DNA of 64,000 nucleotides. It comes from Paenibacillus_F chitinolyticus_A. GTDB lineage: Bacteria; Bacillota; Bacilli; Paenibacillales; NBRC-103111. The first letter of the stretch is position 1. Every line of letters starts with the position of its first letter. The stretch spans positions 2,604,001 through 2,668,000 of the forward strand of contig NZ_CP173427.1 of the NCBI RefSeq assembly GCF_045038035.1, in the 5' to 3' direction. Position numbers and translations under genes: made by a program. A model generated the notes under the pieces. It ran no database searches. It had not been told where the DNA came from and saw only the letters and a program-made list of their open reading frames with translations. Below are positions 27,501-37,200 of this stretch, in pieces.

Positions 27501-30500
27501 CGCAGGTGCAGACGTTCCACCGGCTGTTCGAGGAACAGGCGGTCCGGACTCCCGATGCGGCGGCCGTCGTCTACGAAGACAAGCAGTTGTCGTACCGGGA
27601 ACTCAACGAACGGGCGAACCGGCTGGCCGTAACACTGCGCGCGGGCGGTGTCGGCAGAGAGTCCATCGTCGGCATTTTGGCCGAGCGTTCAGTGGAGCTG
27701 CTCGTCGGCGTCATCGCCGTATGGAAAGCGGGAGGCGCGTACGTGCCGCTTGACCCGGATTATCCGGCCGACCGCATCCGGTTTATGCTCGAAGACAGCG
27801 GAGCGACGGTGCTGCTGACGCAGACTTCTCTCAGAGAGAGCGCCGGGGCTTGGCTGGAAGCGGAAGAGACGGCGCTGCGCGCGATCCTTTGCCTGGACGA
27901 CGAGAAGTCGTACAGCGGGGACGGAGAGAACGCGGCTATCGGAAGCAGGGCCAACGACAGCGTGACCGTCGGCGATGCGGGCGACACCGCACAGCGTGCC
28001 GGAACGTCTGCCGGTCAAGAAGCCGCAGGCGGCGCAATCGGCCCTACGGCTGACAGCGCAGTGTCCGGCAGCTTGTCCGCATCAGGCACACCGGACGACA
28101 TTCCTTACGAAACGCAGCCGCACGACCTCGCTTACGTGATCTACACGTCCGGCACGACGGGACGGCCCAAAGGCGTCATGATCGAGCACCACAGCCTTGT
28201 GAACACGGCGGCCGCCTACCGCCGGGAATACCGGCTGGACCGGTTCCCGGTACGGCTGCTCCAGCTCGCGAGCTTCTCCTTCGACGTGTTCGTCGGAGAT
28301 ATCGCGCGGACGCTGTACAACGGCGGCTCCATGGTCATCGTGCCGAAAGACGACCGGATCGACCCGGCCCGCCTGCACGGCTGGATCCAAGAACAGCAGA
28401 TTACCGTGTTCGAATCGACTCCGGCGCTCATCGTGCCGTTTATGGAGCACGTAGCCGAAAATGCGCTTGATATGAGCTCGATGGAACTGCTCATCACGAG
28501 CTCCGACAGCTGCAGCGTAGGCGATTACCGCGTGCTGCAGGAACGATTCGGCTCGCAGTTCCGGATCATCAACAGCTATGGGGTCACGGAAGCGGCGATC
28601 GATTCGAGCTTCTACGACGAGCCGCTGGCGAAGCTGCCGGAGACGGGCAGCGTGCCGATCGGCAAAGCGTGGCTGAACGCGAGGTTCTACATCGTGGACG
28701 CGCACCTGAACCCGGTGCCGGTCGGCGTCCTGGGCGAGCTGTGCATCGGCGGCCCGGGCGTGGCACGGGGTTACTTGAACCGTCCGGATCTGACGGAGGA
28801 GAAATTCGTGGACAGCCCGTTCGTCACGGGCGAGCGTCTGTACCGCACGGGCGACCTGGCCCGGTGGACGGCGGACGGCAACGTCGACTTTATCGGGCGG
28901 ATCGACCACCAGGCCAAGATCCGGGGCTACCGGATCGAAACCGGCGAGGTCGAGTCGCAGCTGCTCCAGACGGACGGCGTCCGCGAAGCGGTCGTGATCG
29001 TGCGCGAAGACGGCGGCGGGCAGAAAGCGCTGTGCGCGTACTACACCGCGGAAGGCGAGCTGGCCGCAAGCAGCCTGCGCAGCGCGCTGGCGCAGGAATT
29101 GCCGGGCTACATGATCCCGTCGTATTTCATCCGGCTGGAGCGGATTCCGCTGACGCCGAACGGGAAAGTCGACCGCAAGGCGCTGCCGGCGCCGGAAGCG
29201 GGCGCGGACGGAGGCGCGGAATATATCGCGCCAAGGACGCCGCTGGAAGCGAAGCTGGCCGCCATCTGGCAGGACGTGCTCGGTCTTCGGAAGGAAATCG
29301 GCATCCGTGATAACTTCTTCGACCTGGGCGGACATTCCCTGCGGGCGACGACGCTTGTCGGCAAAGTGCACAAGGAGCTGAACGTCGATCTGCCGTTAAG
29401 AGACGTTTTCCGGCATTCGACGGTTGAAGAAATGGCGCAGGCAATCGCCAACATGGAACGGCAGGAGCACGTCTCCATTCCTCTTGCCGAAAAGCGAGAA
29501 TATTATCCGCAATCATCGGCGCAGAAGCGGTTGTACATTCTCAACCAGCTTGAGGGAGCGGAGCTGAGCTATAACATGCCGGGAGCACTGCTGCTCGAAG
29601 GGGCGCTGGACCGGAACCGGTTCGAGGAAGCATTCCGCAGTCTGATTCAGCGTCATGAAACATTGCGCACGGGCTTCGAAATGGCGAACGGGGAAGCGGT
29701 GCAGAGGGTATATCCGGATGTGGACTTTTCCGTGGAACATGTCGGGGCAAGCGAGGAAGAAGCGGCAGAAACGGTGCGGGATTTTGTCCGTCCGTTCGAT
29801 CTCGCGAAACCGCCTTTGATTCGGGTTGGCTTGGTCGAACTGGCGGTTGAGCGGCATATCTTGCTGTTCGATATGCATCATATCGTTTCCGACGGAGTTT
29901 CGATGGACGTGCTGGTGGAAGAGTTCGTTCGCCTATACAGCGGAGAAGAGTTGGAGCCGCTGCGCATTCAATACAAGGACTACGCCGTCTGGCAGCAGTC
30001 CGAAGGGCACAAAGAGCAGCTGAAGCGTCAGGAAGCTTACTGGCTTAATGTCTTCCGGGGAGAACTGCCTGTGCTGGAGCTGCCGACGGATTATGCTCGG
30101 CCTGCCCTGCAGAGCTACGAAGGACGGACGCTCCAATTTTCCATGGATGCGCAGAAGAGTGAAGGCTTAAAGCGGCTGGCGGCGGAAACGGGAACCACAC
30201 TCTACATGGTCCTGTTTGCGGCCTATACAGTTATGCTGCATAAATATACGGCTCAGGAAGACTTGATCGTAGGCACCCCGATTGCCGGCAGGACACACGG
30301 AGATGTGCAGCCGCTCATCGGAATGTTCGTCAATACGCTGGCAATCCGCAATTACCCGGCCGCGGACAAAACGTTCCTCTCCTACCTGCAGGAGGTCAAG
30401 GAAACGACTCTCGGCGCGTACGAGCATCAAAACTACCCGTTCGAGGAATTGGTGGAAAAGGTTCAGGTTGCCCGCGATCTAAGCCGCAACCCGCTTTTCG

Positions 30501-33500
30501 ACACGATGTTCACGCTGCAAAACACGGAAAACAAAGAGCTTCAACTGCCCGGTCTCCGGCTGGCTCCTTATGCGAGTGAAGAAATCGTGTCCAAGTTTGA
30601 CCTTAGTTTGGATGTGACGGAAGTCTCCGGCGGCTTGGATTACTTGTTCGAGTATGCAACCTCTTTGTATAAAAAAGAAACGATAGAACGAATGGCCAAG
30701 CATTACGAACAGCTTTTGAATGCCATTGTGAAGAGCCCGGAAGCCAAAATCGCCGATCTTGACCTGGTTACTCCTTCCGAAAAAGAGCAGCTGTTCGAAG
30801 CGTTCAATCCGGCCATATCGGAGCTTCCGGAGGTGCAGACGTTCCACCGGCTGTTCGAGGAACAGGCGGTCCGGACTCCCGATGCGGCGGCCGTTGTTTA
30901 CGAAGACAACCAGCTGTCTTACCGGGAGCTTAACGAGCGGGCCAACCGGCTGGCGGCAGCGCTGCGCGCGGGCGGCGTCGGCAGAGAGTCCATCGTCGGC
31001 ATTTTGGCCGAGCGTTCGGTGGAGCTGCTCGTCGGTGTCATCGCCGTATGGAAAGCGGGAGGCGCGTACGTGCCGCTAGACCCGGATTATCCGGCTGACC
31101 GCATCCGGTTTATGCTCGAAGACAGCGGAGCGACGGTGCTGCTGACGCAGACTTCTCTCAGAGAGAGTGCCGGGGCTTGGCTGGAAGCGGAAGAGACGGC
31201 GCTGCGCGCGATCCTTTGCCTGGACGACGAAAAGTCGTACAGCGGGGACGGAGAGAACGCGGCTATCGGAAGCAGGGCTGACGACAGCGTGACCGTCGGC
31301 GATGCGGGCGACACCGCGCAGCGTGCCGGAACGTCTGCCGGTCAAGAAGACGCCGGCGGCGCAATCGGCCCTACGGCTGACAGCGCAGCGTCCGGCAGCT
31401 TGTCCGCATCAGGCACACCGGACGACATTCCTTACGAAACGCAGCCGCACGACCTCGCTTACGTGATCTACACGTCCGGCACGACGGGACGGCCCAAAGG
31501 CGTCATGATCGAGCACCACAGCCTTGTCAACACGGCGGCCGCCTACCGCCGGGAATACCGGCTGGACCGGTTCCCGGTACGGCTGCTCCAGCTCGCAAGC
31601 TTCTCCTTCGACGTGTTCGTCGGAGATATCGCGCGGACGCTGTACAACGGCGGCACCATGGTCATCGTGCCGAAAGACGACCGGATCGACCCAGCCCGCC
31701 TGCACGGCTGGATCCAAGAACAGCAGATTACCGTGTTCGAATCGACTCCGGCGCTCATCGTGCCGTTTATGGAGCACGTAGCCGAAAATGCGCTTGATAT
31801 GAGCTCGATGGAACTGCTCATCACCAGCTCCGACAGCTGCAGCGTTGGCGATTACCGCGTGCTCCAGGAACGATTCGGCTCGCAGTTCCGGATCATCAAC
31901 AGCTACGGCGTCACGGAAGCGGCGATCGATTCGAGCTTCTACGACGAGCCGCTGGCGAAGCTGCCGGAGACGGGCAGCGTGCCGATCGGCAAAGCGTGGC
32001 TGAACGCGAGGTTCTACATCGTGGACGCGCACCTGAATCCGGTGCCGGTCGGCGTCCTGGGCGAGCTGTGCATCGGCGGACCGGGCGTGGCACGGGGCTA
32101 CTTGAACCGTCCGGATCTGACGGCGGAGAAATTCGTGGACAGCCCGTTCGTCACGGGCGAGCGTCTGTACCGCACGGGCGACCTGGCCCGGTGGACGGCG
32201 GACGGCAACGTCGACTTTATCGGGCGGATCGACCACCAGGCCAAGATCCGGGGCTACCGGATCGAAACCGGCGAGGTCGAGTCGCAGCTGCTCCAGGCGG
32301 ACGGCGTCCGCGAAGCGGTCGTGGTCGTGCGCGAAGACGGCGGTGGTCAGAAAGCGCTGTGCGCGTACTACACCGCCGAAGGCGAGCTGGCCGCAAGCAG
32401 CCTGCGAAGCGCGCTGGCGCAGGAATTGCCGGGCTACATGATCCCGTCGTATTTCATCCGGCTGGAGCGGATTCCGCTGACGCCGAACGGGAAAGTCGAC
32501 CGCAAGGCGCTGCCGGCGCCGGAAGCGGGCGCGGACGGAGGTGCGGAATATATCGCGCCAAGGACGCCGCTGGAAGCGAAGCTGGCCGCCATCTGGCAGG
32601 ACGTGCTCGGTCTTCGGAAGGAAATCGGCATCCGCGACAACTTTTTCGACCTGGGCGGACATTCCCTGCGGGCGACGACGCTTGTCGGCAAAGTGCACAA
32701 GGAGCTGAACGTCGATCTGCCGTTAAGAGACGTTTTCCGGCATTCGACGATTGAAGAAATGGCTCAAACCATAGCGGGGTTGGAACACCGGGAACATACC
32801 GCCATTCCTGTACTCGAGAAACGCCCTCATTACCCGCTGTCTTCCGTTCAAAAAAGGCTGTACATCCAGCATCAGATGGAAGGCGCGGAGCTGAGCTACA
32901 ATATGTCGGGTCTTATGGTTCTCAAAGGTGAACTGGACCGCGGCCGCTTTGAAGCTGCGCTTCGCGGGCTCATCGGCCGTCACGAGATTTTGCGTACGGC
33001 ATTCGAGATGGTGGACGGCGAACCTGCGCAGGTTATTTACCCGGAAGTGAATTTCGCCCTGGAGTACCGGCAGTCGGACGAAGAAGGAGCCCGGGAAATT
33101 GCCGCACGGTTTGTCCGCGTCTTTGATCTGGAACAACCGCCGCTGCTGCGGGTCGGTCTGATCGGGCTGGAACGGAACCGTCATATTCTGATGTTCGACA
33201 TCCATCATCTTGTTTCCGACGGCGTGTCCACCGGCATTTTAATCGACGATCTTCTCCGCATGTATACGGGCGAAAACCTCCGTCCGCTGCGGATTCAATA
33301 TAAGGATTTCGCTTCGTGGCAGCAGTCCGAGGCGCAGAGCGAACGTCTGAAAAAACAGGAAGCGTACTGGCTGGACGTGTTGGACGGAGAGCTGCCGCGC
33401 CTTGAACTGGCGACCGATTTCGCGAGACCGGCGGTGCGGAGCTACGAGGGAGATGTACTGGATTTTGCCATAGGCAAGCAGCTAAGCGAAGCCTTGCAGC

Positions 33501-34150
33501 AAATCGCGGACGATAACGGCGCAACCTTGTATATGGTTTTCCTCGCCGCCTACACCGTTCTGCTGCATAAGTATTCCGGACAGGAAGACATTATTGTGGG
33601 CACACCGGTCTCAGGCAGAACTCATGTAGATACGGAACCTCTGATCGGAATGTTCGTCAACACACTGGCGATCCGGAATTACCCGTCCGGCGAGAAAATG
33701 TTCCTTTCTTACCTGGAGGAAATCAAAGAAACGATGCTGGGAGCTTATGAAAACCAGGATTATCCGTTCGAGGAGCTTGTGGAAAAAGTACAGGCGGCAA
33801 GGGACTTGAGCCGGCATCCGATATTTGACTCGGTGTTTGTGATGGAAACGAGAGAAGACCGGATCAGCCGTTTCGGAGAGTTAACCGTCGAACCTTATAT
33901 CGAGGCCAAGACGGTCGCCAAATTTGATCTGACCCTGGAAGTTACGTATGAGGAAGAAGGCATGAGCGGTCATTTTGAATATGCGACTAAACTGTTTACC
34001 CGGAACATGATCGACAATTTTGCCGAAGACTTTCTGACCATCCTCTCCAAAATTTGCGAGCAGCCTCATGTCCTGCTGAAAGATCTTTCCTTAAACGGTT
34101 CTTCGGGGCAGGAAGAGGACTTGCTGGAAGCTATTGATATTGTTTTCTAA
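21551..34150 (+). CDS. octA: Octapeptin-type NRPS, modules 1-3 (C-A-T-E-C-A-T-C-A-T-C)
   Basis: 4199 residues, GTG start after GGGAGAG. Domains: lipo-initiation C (8-445, HHSIADG at 138), A1 (465-965), T1 (Ser1013, GGDSI), epimerase (1065-1510, HHLVVDG at 1192), D-accepting C2 (1530-1960, HHILMDG at 1665), A2 (1985-2555), T2 (Ser2596), C3 (HHIVSDG at 2776), A3 (3095-3665), T3 (Ser3705), terminal C4 (HHLVSDG near 3885). The binding-pocket residues of A1, A2 and A3 all read D-V-G-E-I-S-S-I-D, the Dab code known from polymyxin synthetases. Product so far: acyl-D-Dab-Dab-Dab. The first C domain opens LTQAQRRIWSMEMMYP, like fatty-acyl-transferring starter domains of polymyxin-type enzymes. The protein ends in a short tail LLEAIDIVF after C4, with no A domain to follow, so C4 works with the next protein. 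Symbol follows octapeptin naming as I recall it; the assignment rests on code order. Confidence 0.88.
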   Translation: MRENTNKRFALTQAQRRIWSMEMMYPNTSVGIIVGTLFIRGPVNTDVLMQAIYKLVRDHDAFRIRIASSDAGEPLQWFANESDIEPHCDYMEMGSEAEAKEWLEQFNHTPLSIFDEHLYQFCLFNLNNEEHWFNIKIHHSIADGIASHLLCTTVMENYTKLIDGQEPEPKAKGTYLDYIYAEQEYERSDRYQKDKAYWLDKFESFSEITRMKPSSPYSVSTEADRVSVPFAGKRYEQLQRFSEEYNISTFTVFLAALYILLHKVTGNEDITVGTIYANRTSKQEKETIGMFVSTVATRMLLEPDQHVLAFLQHVSKEQKANLRHQKYPYNQLIQDLRERNKQWDVPELFRVDIEYLPVNWTYYDGLSVIRKSSHSGHEVGDFAVHVVDMLDDKEIDLNIDYRAQLFDESEILRISEQMFTIIDQIVLNPRQTVRELSMLSSEEKNKILTEFNPPVSELPPAETFHRLFEEQAALNPDTAAVVYENNQLTYGELNDRANRLAGSLRGAGIGRESVVGILADRSVDLLVGVMAVWKAGGAYVPLDPDYPSDRIRFMLEDSGAAVLLTQSGLRDRAGTWLGEGGALRTILCLDDEKSYSEERENAPAESRPDDLAYVIYTSGTTGRPKGVMIEHRSLVNTAAAYRKEYGLDQFPVRLLQLASFSFDVFVGDIARTLYNGGTMVICPKDDRIDPTRLHGWIQSRQITVFESTPALIIPFMEHVAQQGLDMSSMKLLITSSDSCSVEDYRQLQERFGSRFRIINSYGVTEAAIDSSFYDEPLSKLPEAGNVPIGKAWLNAKFYIVDAQLNPVPVGILGELCIGGPGVARGYMNRPELTEEKFADSPFAAGERLYRTGDLARWMEDGNVDFIGRIDYQVKIRGYRIELGEIETAMLRFDGIRQAVVTDRTDERGQKYLCGYAVAEYEIDTRELHAYLERTLPSHMVPARVMCLDRLPLTPNGKVDRKALPEPEGSLQAEVKYIAPRTSAEQALAAVWQSVLGVDRVGLSDNFFGLGGDSIKALQVSSRLLQAGYKLVMRDLFHYPTIASLSPQLQTAGKTASQEEVTGAVTLTPIQRWFFGQNPADPHHSNQAFMQYRREGFEETALRKTIAKLVEHHDALRTVYRKTEAGYEAWNRGTEEELFSLEVADFTGLGNCKAAVEAKASEIQGSIDLEKGPLVKLGLFRCTDGDHLLIAIHHLVVDGVSWRILFEDFAAGYEQALGGQAISLPHKTDSFQTWAGQLSRYAGSAALESERAYWRQIGRIELAPLPKDLGQEKSRLKDSDVVTVIWTEGETEQLLKQAHRAYNTEMNDLLLTALGMAVQAWTGHSRVLVNLEGHGREDILPDVDITRTVGWFTSQFPVILESGRDQTVSQQIKQTKEGLRRIPNKGIGYGILKYMSEEGESGLFGSDPEISFNYLGQFDQDYQSSGLEPSPFSTGNDISENAVMDFALDMNGMVTEGSLELSIRYGTTQYRRETIERLGSLLETSLRGVIAHCLSKDLPELTPSDVLLPDLSVEELEQLTARTASIGELENVYTLTPMQKGMLFHSLLDADSEAYFEQVTFDLQGSLDAEAFAKGLDVLIQRHEALRTNFISGWKDEPVQIVFRQRKGEIYYEDVSGLDESEREQALAELANADKARKFDLAHDSLMRVTLVRTDEQTWHLIWSHHHILMDGWCMSFMIKEVFESYFAFLERRKPELPPVTPFARYIEWLEKQDRNAAADYWSGYLNGYDQHTKLPQEKAQRKAESFNAFELDFEFSRELSERIERVSRQNQVTLSTFVQTLWGLVLQVYNNSRDVVFGCVVSGRPADIAGVESMIGLFINTIPVRVRSEAGESVADVLRKTQEQALASGAYDTFPLYEIQALSEQKRDLISHIMVFENYPMEERVEQLIGGNGALAISNIQAPEQTNYDFDITVIPGERIVIRFTYNGDTFSEEDIRGIHGHFTRAVEQAAADPNIPVEQLELLTLSEKEQLFEAFNPAMSELPQVQTFHRLFEEQAVRTPDAAAVVYEDKQLSYRELNERANRLAVTLRAGGVGRESIVGILAERSVELLVGVIAVWKAGGAYVPLDPDYPADRIRFMLEDSGATVLLTQTSLRESAGAWLEAEETALRAILCLDDEKSYSGDGENAAIGSRANDSVTVGDAGDTAQRAGTSAGQEAAGGAIGPTADSAVSGSLSASGTPDDIPYETQPHDLAYVIYTSGTTGRPKGVMIEHHSLVNTAAAYRREYRLDRFPVRLLQLASFSFDVFVGDIARTLYNGGSMVIVPKDDRIDPARLHGWIQEQQITVFESTPALIVPFMEHVAENALDMSSMELLITSSDSCSVGDYRVLQERFGSQFRIINSYGVTEAAIDSSFYDEPLAKLPETGSVPIGKAWLNARFYIVDAHLNPVPVGVLGELCIGGPGVARGYLNRPDLTEEKFVDSPFVTGERLYRTGDLARWTADGNVDFIGRIDHQAKIRGYRIETGEVESQLLQTDGVREAVVIVREDGGGQKALCAYYTAEGELAASSLRSALAQELPGYMIPSYFIRLERIPLTPNGKVDRKALPAPEAGADGGAEYIAPRTPLEAKLAAIWQDVLGLRKEIGIRDNFFDLGGHSLRATTLVGKVHKELNVDLPLRDVFRHSTVEEMAQAIANMERQEHVSIPLAEKREYYPQSSAQKRLYILNQLEGAELSYNMPGALLLEGALDRNRFEEAFRSLIQRHETLRTGFEMANGEAVQRVYPDVDFSVEHVGASEEEAAETVRDFVRPFDLAKPPLIRVGLVELAVERHILLFDMHHIVSDGVSMDVLVEEFVRLYSGEELEPLRIQYKDYAVWQQSEGHKEQLKRQEAYWLNVFRGELPVLELPTDYARPALQSYEGRTLQFSMDAQKSEGLKRLAAETGTTLYMVLFAAYTVMLHKYTAQEDLIVGTPIAGRTHGDVQPLIGMFVNTLAIRNYPAADKTFLSYLQEVKETTLGAYEHQNYPFEELVEKVQVARDLSRNPLFDTMFTLQNTENKELQLPGLRLAPYASEEIVSKFDLSLDVTEVSGGLDYLFEYATSLYKKETIERMAKHYEQLLNAIVKSPEAKIADLDLVTPSEKEQLFEAFNPAISELPEVQTFHRLFEEQAVRTPDAAAVVYEDNQLSYRELNERANRLAAALRAGGVGRESIVGILAERSVELLVGVIAVWKAGGAYVPLDPDYPADRIRFMLEDSGATVLLTQTSLRESAGAWLEAEETALRAILCLDDEKSYSGDGENAAIGSRADDSVTVGDAGDTAQRAGTSAGQEDAGGAIGPTADSAASGSLSASGTPDDIPYETQPHDLAYVIYTSGTTGRPKGVMIEHHSLVNTAAAYRREYRLDRFPVRLLQLASFSFDVFVGDIARTLYNGGTMVIVPKDDRIDPARLHGWIQEQQITVFESTPALIVPFMEHVAENALDMSSMELLITSSDSCSVGDYRVLQERFGSQFRIINSYGVTEAAIDSSFYDEPLAKLPETGSVPIGKAWLNARFYIVDAHLNPVPVGVLGELCIGGPGVARGYLNRPDLTAEKFVDSPFVTGERLYRTGDLARWTADGNVDFIGRIDHQAKIRGYRIETGEVESQLLQADGVREAVVVVREDGGGQKALCAYYTAEGELAASSLRSALAQELPGYMIPSYFIRLERIPLTPNGKVDRKALPAPEAGADGGAEYIAPRTPLEAKLAAIWQDVLGLRKEIGIRDNFFDLGGHSLRATTLVGKVHKELNVDLPLRDVFRHSTIEEMAQTIAGLEHREHTAIPVLEKRPHYPLSSVQKRLYIQHQMEGAELSYNMSGLMVLKGELDRGRFEAALRGLIGRHEILRTAFEMVDGEPAQVIYPEVNFALEYRQSDEEGAREIAARFVRVFDLEQPPLLRVGLIGLERNRHILMFDIHHLVSDGVSTGILIDDLLRMYTGENLRPLRIQYKDFASWQQSEAQSERLKKQEAYWLDVLDGELPRLELATDFARPAVRSYEGDVLDFAIGKQLSEALQQIADDNGATLYMVFLAAYTVLLHKYSGQEDIIVGTPVSGRTHVDTEPLIGMFVNTLAIRNYPSGEKMFLSYLEEIKETMLGAYENQDYPFEELVEKVQAARDLSRHPIFDSVFVMETREDRISRFGELTVEPYIEAKTVAKFDLTLEVTYEEEGMSGHFEYATKLFTRNMIDNFAEDFLTILSKICEQPHVLLKDLSLNGSSGQEEDLLEAIDIVF
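27453..32767 (+). repeat. Internal duplication, copy 1 (A2-T2-C3-A3-T3 block)
   Basis: This 5.3-kb block recurs at 42581-47895 at a constant offset of 15128 bases, with landmark codons (T-domain Ser, HHIVSDG) falling exactly on the shifted position. Within it, A2 and A3 are themselves near-identical 2-kb direct repeats (27453-29440 and 30780-32767, offset 3327). The condensation domains between them are similar but less conserved. Confidence 0.9.
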
Positions 34151-34158
34151 AGCTTTAC

Positions 34159-34214
34159 CCGGCGGATGTGCGTGCGGCGCATTCCGTATGCAACCCGCCG
34201 GATCGCTTTTTTTA
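34159..34214 (+). other. Intercistronic hairpin with T-run between the first two NRPS genes
   Basis: CCGGCGG (34159-34165) pairs with CCGCCGG (34195-34201) across a 29-base loop. Seven T residues follow after five bases (ATCGC). The gap between stem and T-run makes it an imperfect terminator, so partial read-through attenuation within the operon is possible. Confidence 0.4.
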
Positions 34215-34233
34215 ACGAAAAGAGAGGGGAACG

Positions 34234-37200
34234 ATGAAGGTGGCTTTTGAAAAAGAAATCCTTTTTTGGAACGAAAAATTTTCAGGTGAAGACGATTCGC
34301 TTACCCTGCTGCCGTACAGTAAGGCTCCAACCCACGCGGCTCCAAGCGTTCTGTCCGTTTCCGGTACTTTGTCCGGCGCAGCGGCGCAGCGGGTCATTCA
34401 AATGAGCAAGGGCGCGCCGCTGGCCGCCTATATGATTTTGCTGGCGGGAGTTCAAGTCCTGCTGTACAGGTATACAGGTGATTCCGCTGTTCTTGTCGGC
34501 ATGCCGGTTGTGAAGAAACCGCAGGAGACGCGGCGGACCATTAACCATACGGTTATTCTCAAGAATAGGATCGGCGGCGAGTCCACCTTCAAATCGGTGT
34601 TGAACGAATTGAAGGTTTCTCTTCCCGAGGCTATCCGTCATCAGCACATTCCGTTCCTCAAAATGACGGAGAAGCTGGAGCTTCAATACGCGGACGGAGT
34701 GCCGGTCGTCAACACGCTCGTTTCTCTGAATGAGCTGCACGGCACTGACGTCGGCGGGAATGTGGTCTGCGACTGCCTGTTCCAGTTCCGTCTGGAGGAC
34801 GGTTCGATCCATCTTCAGATTTGGTACAACGAACATTTGTATCACGCGGAATTTATGAACGGGGTGGTCGATCATCTGGACCGTCTGCTGGCAGGCGGTT
34901 TAAATAACCTTGATCAGGAAGCGGCAGGGGCGGCTATGCTGTCTCCGGAGGAAGAGCGCCGGCTTGTTCACGCTTTTAACGAGACGGAAACGGACTATGA
35001 GTCGGAAAAAACGATTCACGGGCTGATCGAGGAGCAGGCTGCCCGCGTTCCGGAAGCGACAGCGGTAGTTTTCGAACAGGAACGTCTCACCTACCGGGAG
35101 CTGAACGAGCGGGCGAACCGGCTGGCGCGTACGCTGCGGGCGAAGGGTGTGCAGCCGGATCAGCTTGTCGGCCTGATGGCCGGACGCTCGCTGGAAACGG
35201 TCGTCGGCATCTTAGCGGTACTGAAAGCCGGAGGCGCGTACGTGCCGATCGACCCCGAATATCCCGAGGAGCGCATCCGCTACCTGCTGGAAGATTCGGG
35301 CGCGAAGCTGCTGCTGACTCAGCGGCGGCTGCTGGACCGCGTTCCGTATGCGGGAACTGTACTGGCACTCGATGACGAGAGCTCCTACAGCGCCGATGGC
35401 GCCAATCTGGAGCCGGTTAGCGGACCGGACCATTTGGCTTACGTCATTTACACGTCCGGAACGACGGGTAAGCCTAAGGGCGTGATGTTGGAGCATCACG
35501 GACTCGTCAGTTTGAAGAACATGTTCCGGTACACGCTGGGCATCACCGAAACGGACAGAGTCGTCCAGTTCGCGAGCCTGTCGTTCGACGCGTCGTGCTG
35601 GGAAGTGTTCAAGGCGCTGTTTTTCGGAGCCGCTCTCTACATTCCGACGGCCGACACCATTCTTGATTATCAGCTTTTCGAGCGCTACATGAACGAGAAC
35701 GGCATCACGGCCGCGATCCTGCCGCCTACGTACGCCGCCTATTTAAACCCGGATCATATGCCGGGGCTGCAAAAGCTGATTACCGGCGGCTCGGCCGTAT
35801 CGGCCGAATTCGTGCAGCAGTGGAAAGACAAAGTGCGGTATTTCAACGCCTACGGCCCGACGGAAGCGTCGATCGTCACTGCGGTCTGGGCCGCCGAGCC
35901 GAATAATACCGGTTTGAAATCGGTCCCCATCGGCCGTCCCATTCATAATCACAAGATTTATATCGTGGACAAACACGGGCAGCCTGTGCCTGAAGGAGTA
36001 GCGGGTGAACTGTGTATTGCAGGTGTCGGTCTGGCGAGAGGATATTTGAATCGCCCCGAGCTGACGGCGGAGAAGTTCGTCGACAACCCTTTTGCCTCCG
36101 GCGAACGGATGTACCGGACCGGGGATTCCGCCCGCTGGCTTCCTGACGGGAACATCGAATATATGGGCCGGATCGACCACCAGGTGAAAATCCGCGGCTA
36201 CCGGATCGAGACCGGCGAGATTGAAGAACAGCTCCTGAAAATTCCGTCCGTACAGGAAACGATCGTTATCGCCCGCGAAGAAGAGAGCGGACTGCAATTG
36301 TGCGCTTACGTTGCGGGAGACCAGTCGCTGACCGTTAGCGATCTTAGAGCAGCGCTGTCGCAAAACTTGCCGGGTTATATGATTCCGGCGCATTTCGTGC
36401 AGCTGCCGAGGATGCCGCTGACGCCGAACGGGAAAATAGACCGGAAGGCGCTGCCTGCCCCGCAAGGAAACGCGCTGGGGAGAGGCGAGTATGTTGCGCC
36501 CCGAAACGAAGCGGAGCAAGCTCTTGCCGACGTTTGGAAGGCTGTGCTGAATACCGAACGGGTCGGAGTAACGGACCACTTCTTCGAGCTCGGCGGTGAT
36601 TCCATCAAGTCGATTCAGGTTTCCTCCCGGCTGCACCAGGCCGGCTACAAGCTGGAAATTCGCGACTTGTTCAAATACCCGACGATCGCGCAGCTCAGCC
36701 TGCATGTGAAGCCTGTCGCCCGGACGATCGATCAGGGAGAAGTGACCGGAGCCGCCGTTTTGACTCCCATTCAGCAATGGTTTTTCGAGCGTGATTTCGC
36801 GGATATACATCACTTTAACCAATCCGTTCTGCTGCACCGCAAAGACGGTTTCGATGCGACGGCTCTCCGCAAGGTGCTGCAGAAGTTAACGGAGCATCAT
36901 GATGCGCTGCGGATGGCTTTCCGCAAAACGGAGCACGGCTATACGGTCTGGAACCGCGGAATCGGGGAAGGCGAGATGTACAGCCTGGAAATTTCCGATT
37001 TCAGGGAGGGGGCGAATTCGGGAGCCGCGGTCGAAGCGAAGGCGAACGAAATTCAGAGCGGGATCGGGTTGGAAGACGGGCCGCTTGTAAAAGCGGGCCT
37101 GTTCCGCTGCGCGGACGGCGATCATCTGCTTATCGCGGTTCATCATGCCGTCGTCGACGGTGTATCGTGGCGGATCTTGATGGAAGATATCGCGCTTGGG

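Noticed and set aside
28082..29371. Long minus-strand open frames of about 370-430 codons opposite each Dab-activating domain (also 31409-32698, 43210-44499, 46711-47826)
   Set aside because: They are antisense to conserved NRPS coding sequence, recur only because the A domains are repeated, and are Arg/His/Pro/Val-rich with no ribosome site or family. They are a by-product of GC-rich codon use.
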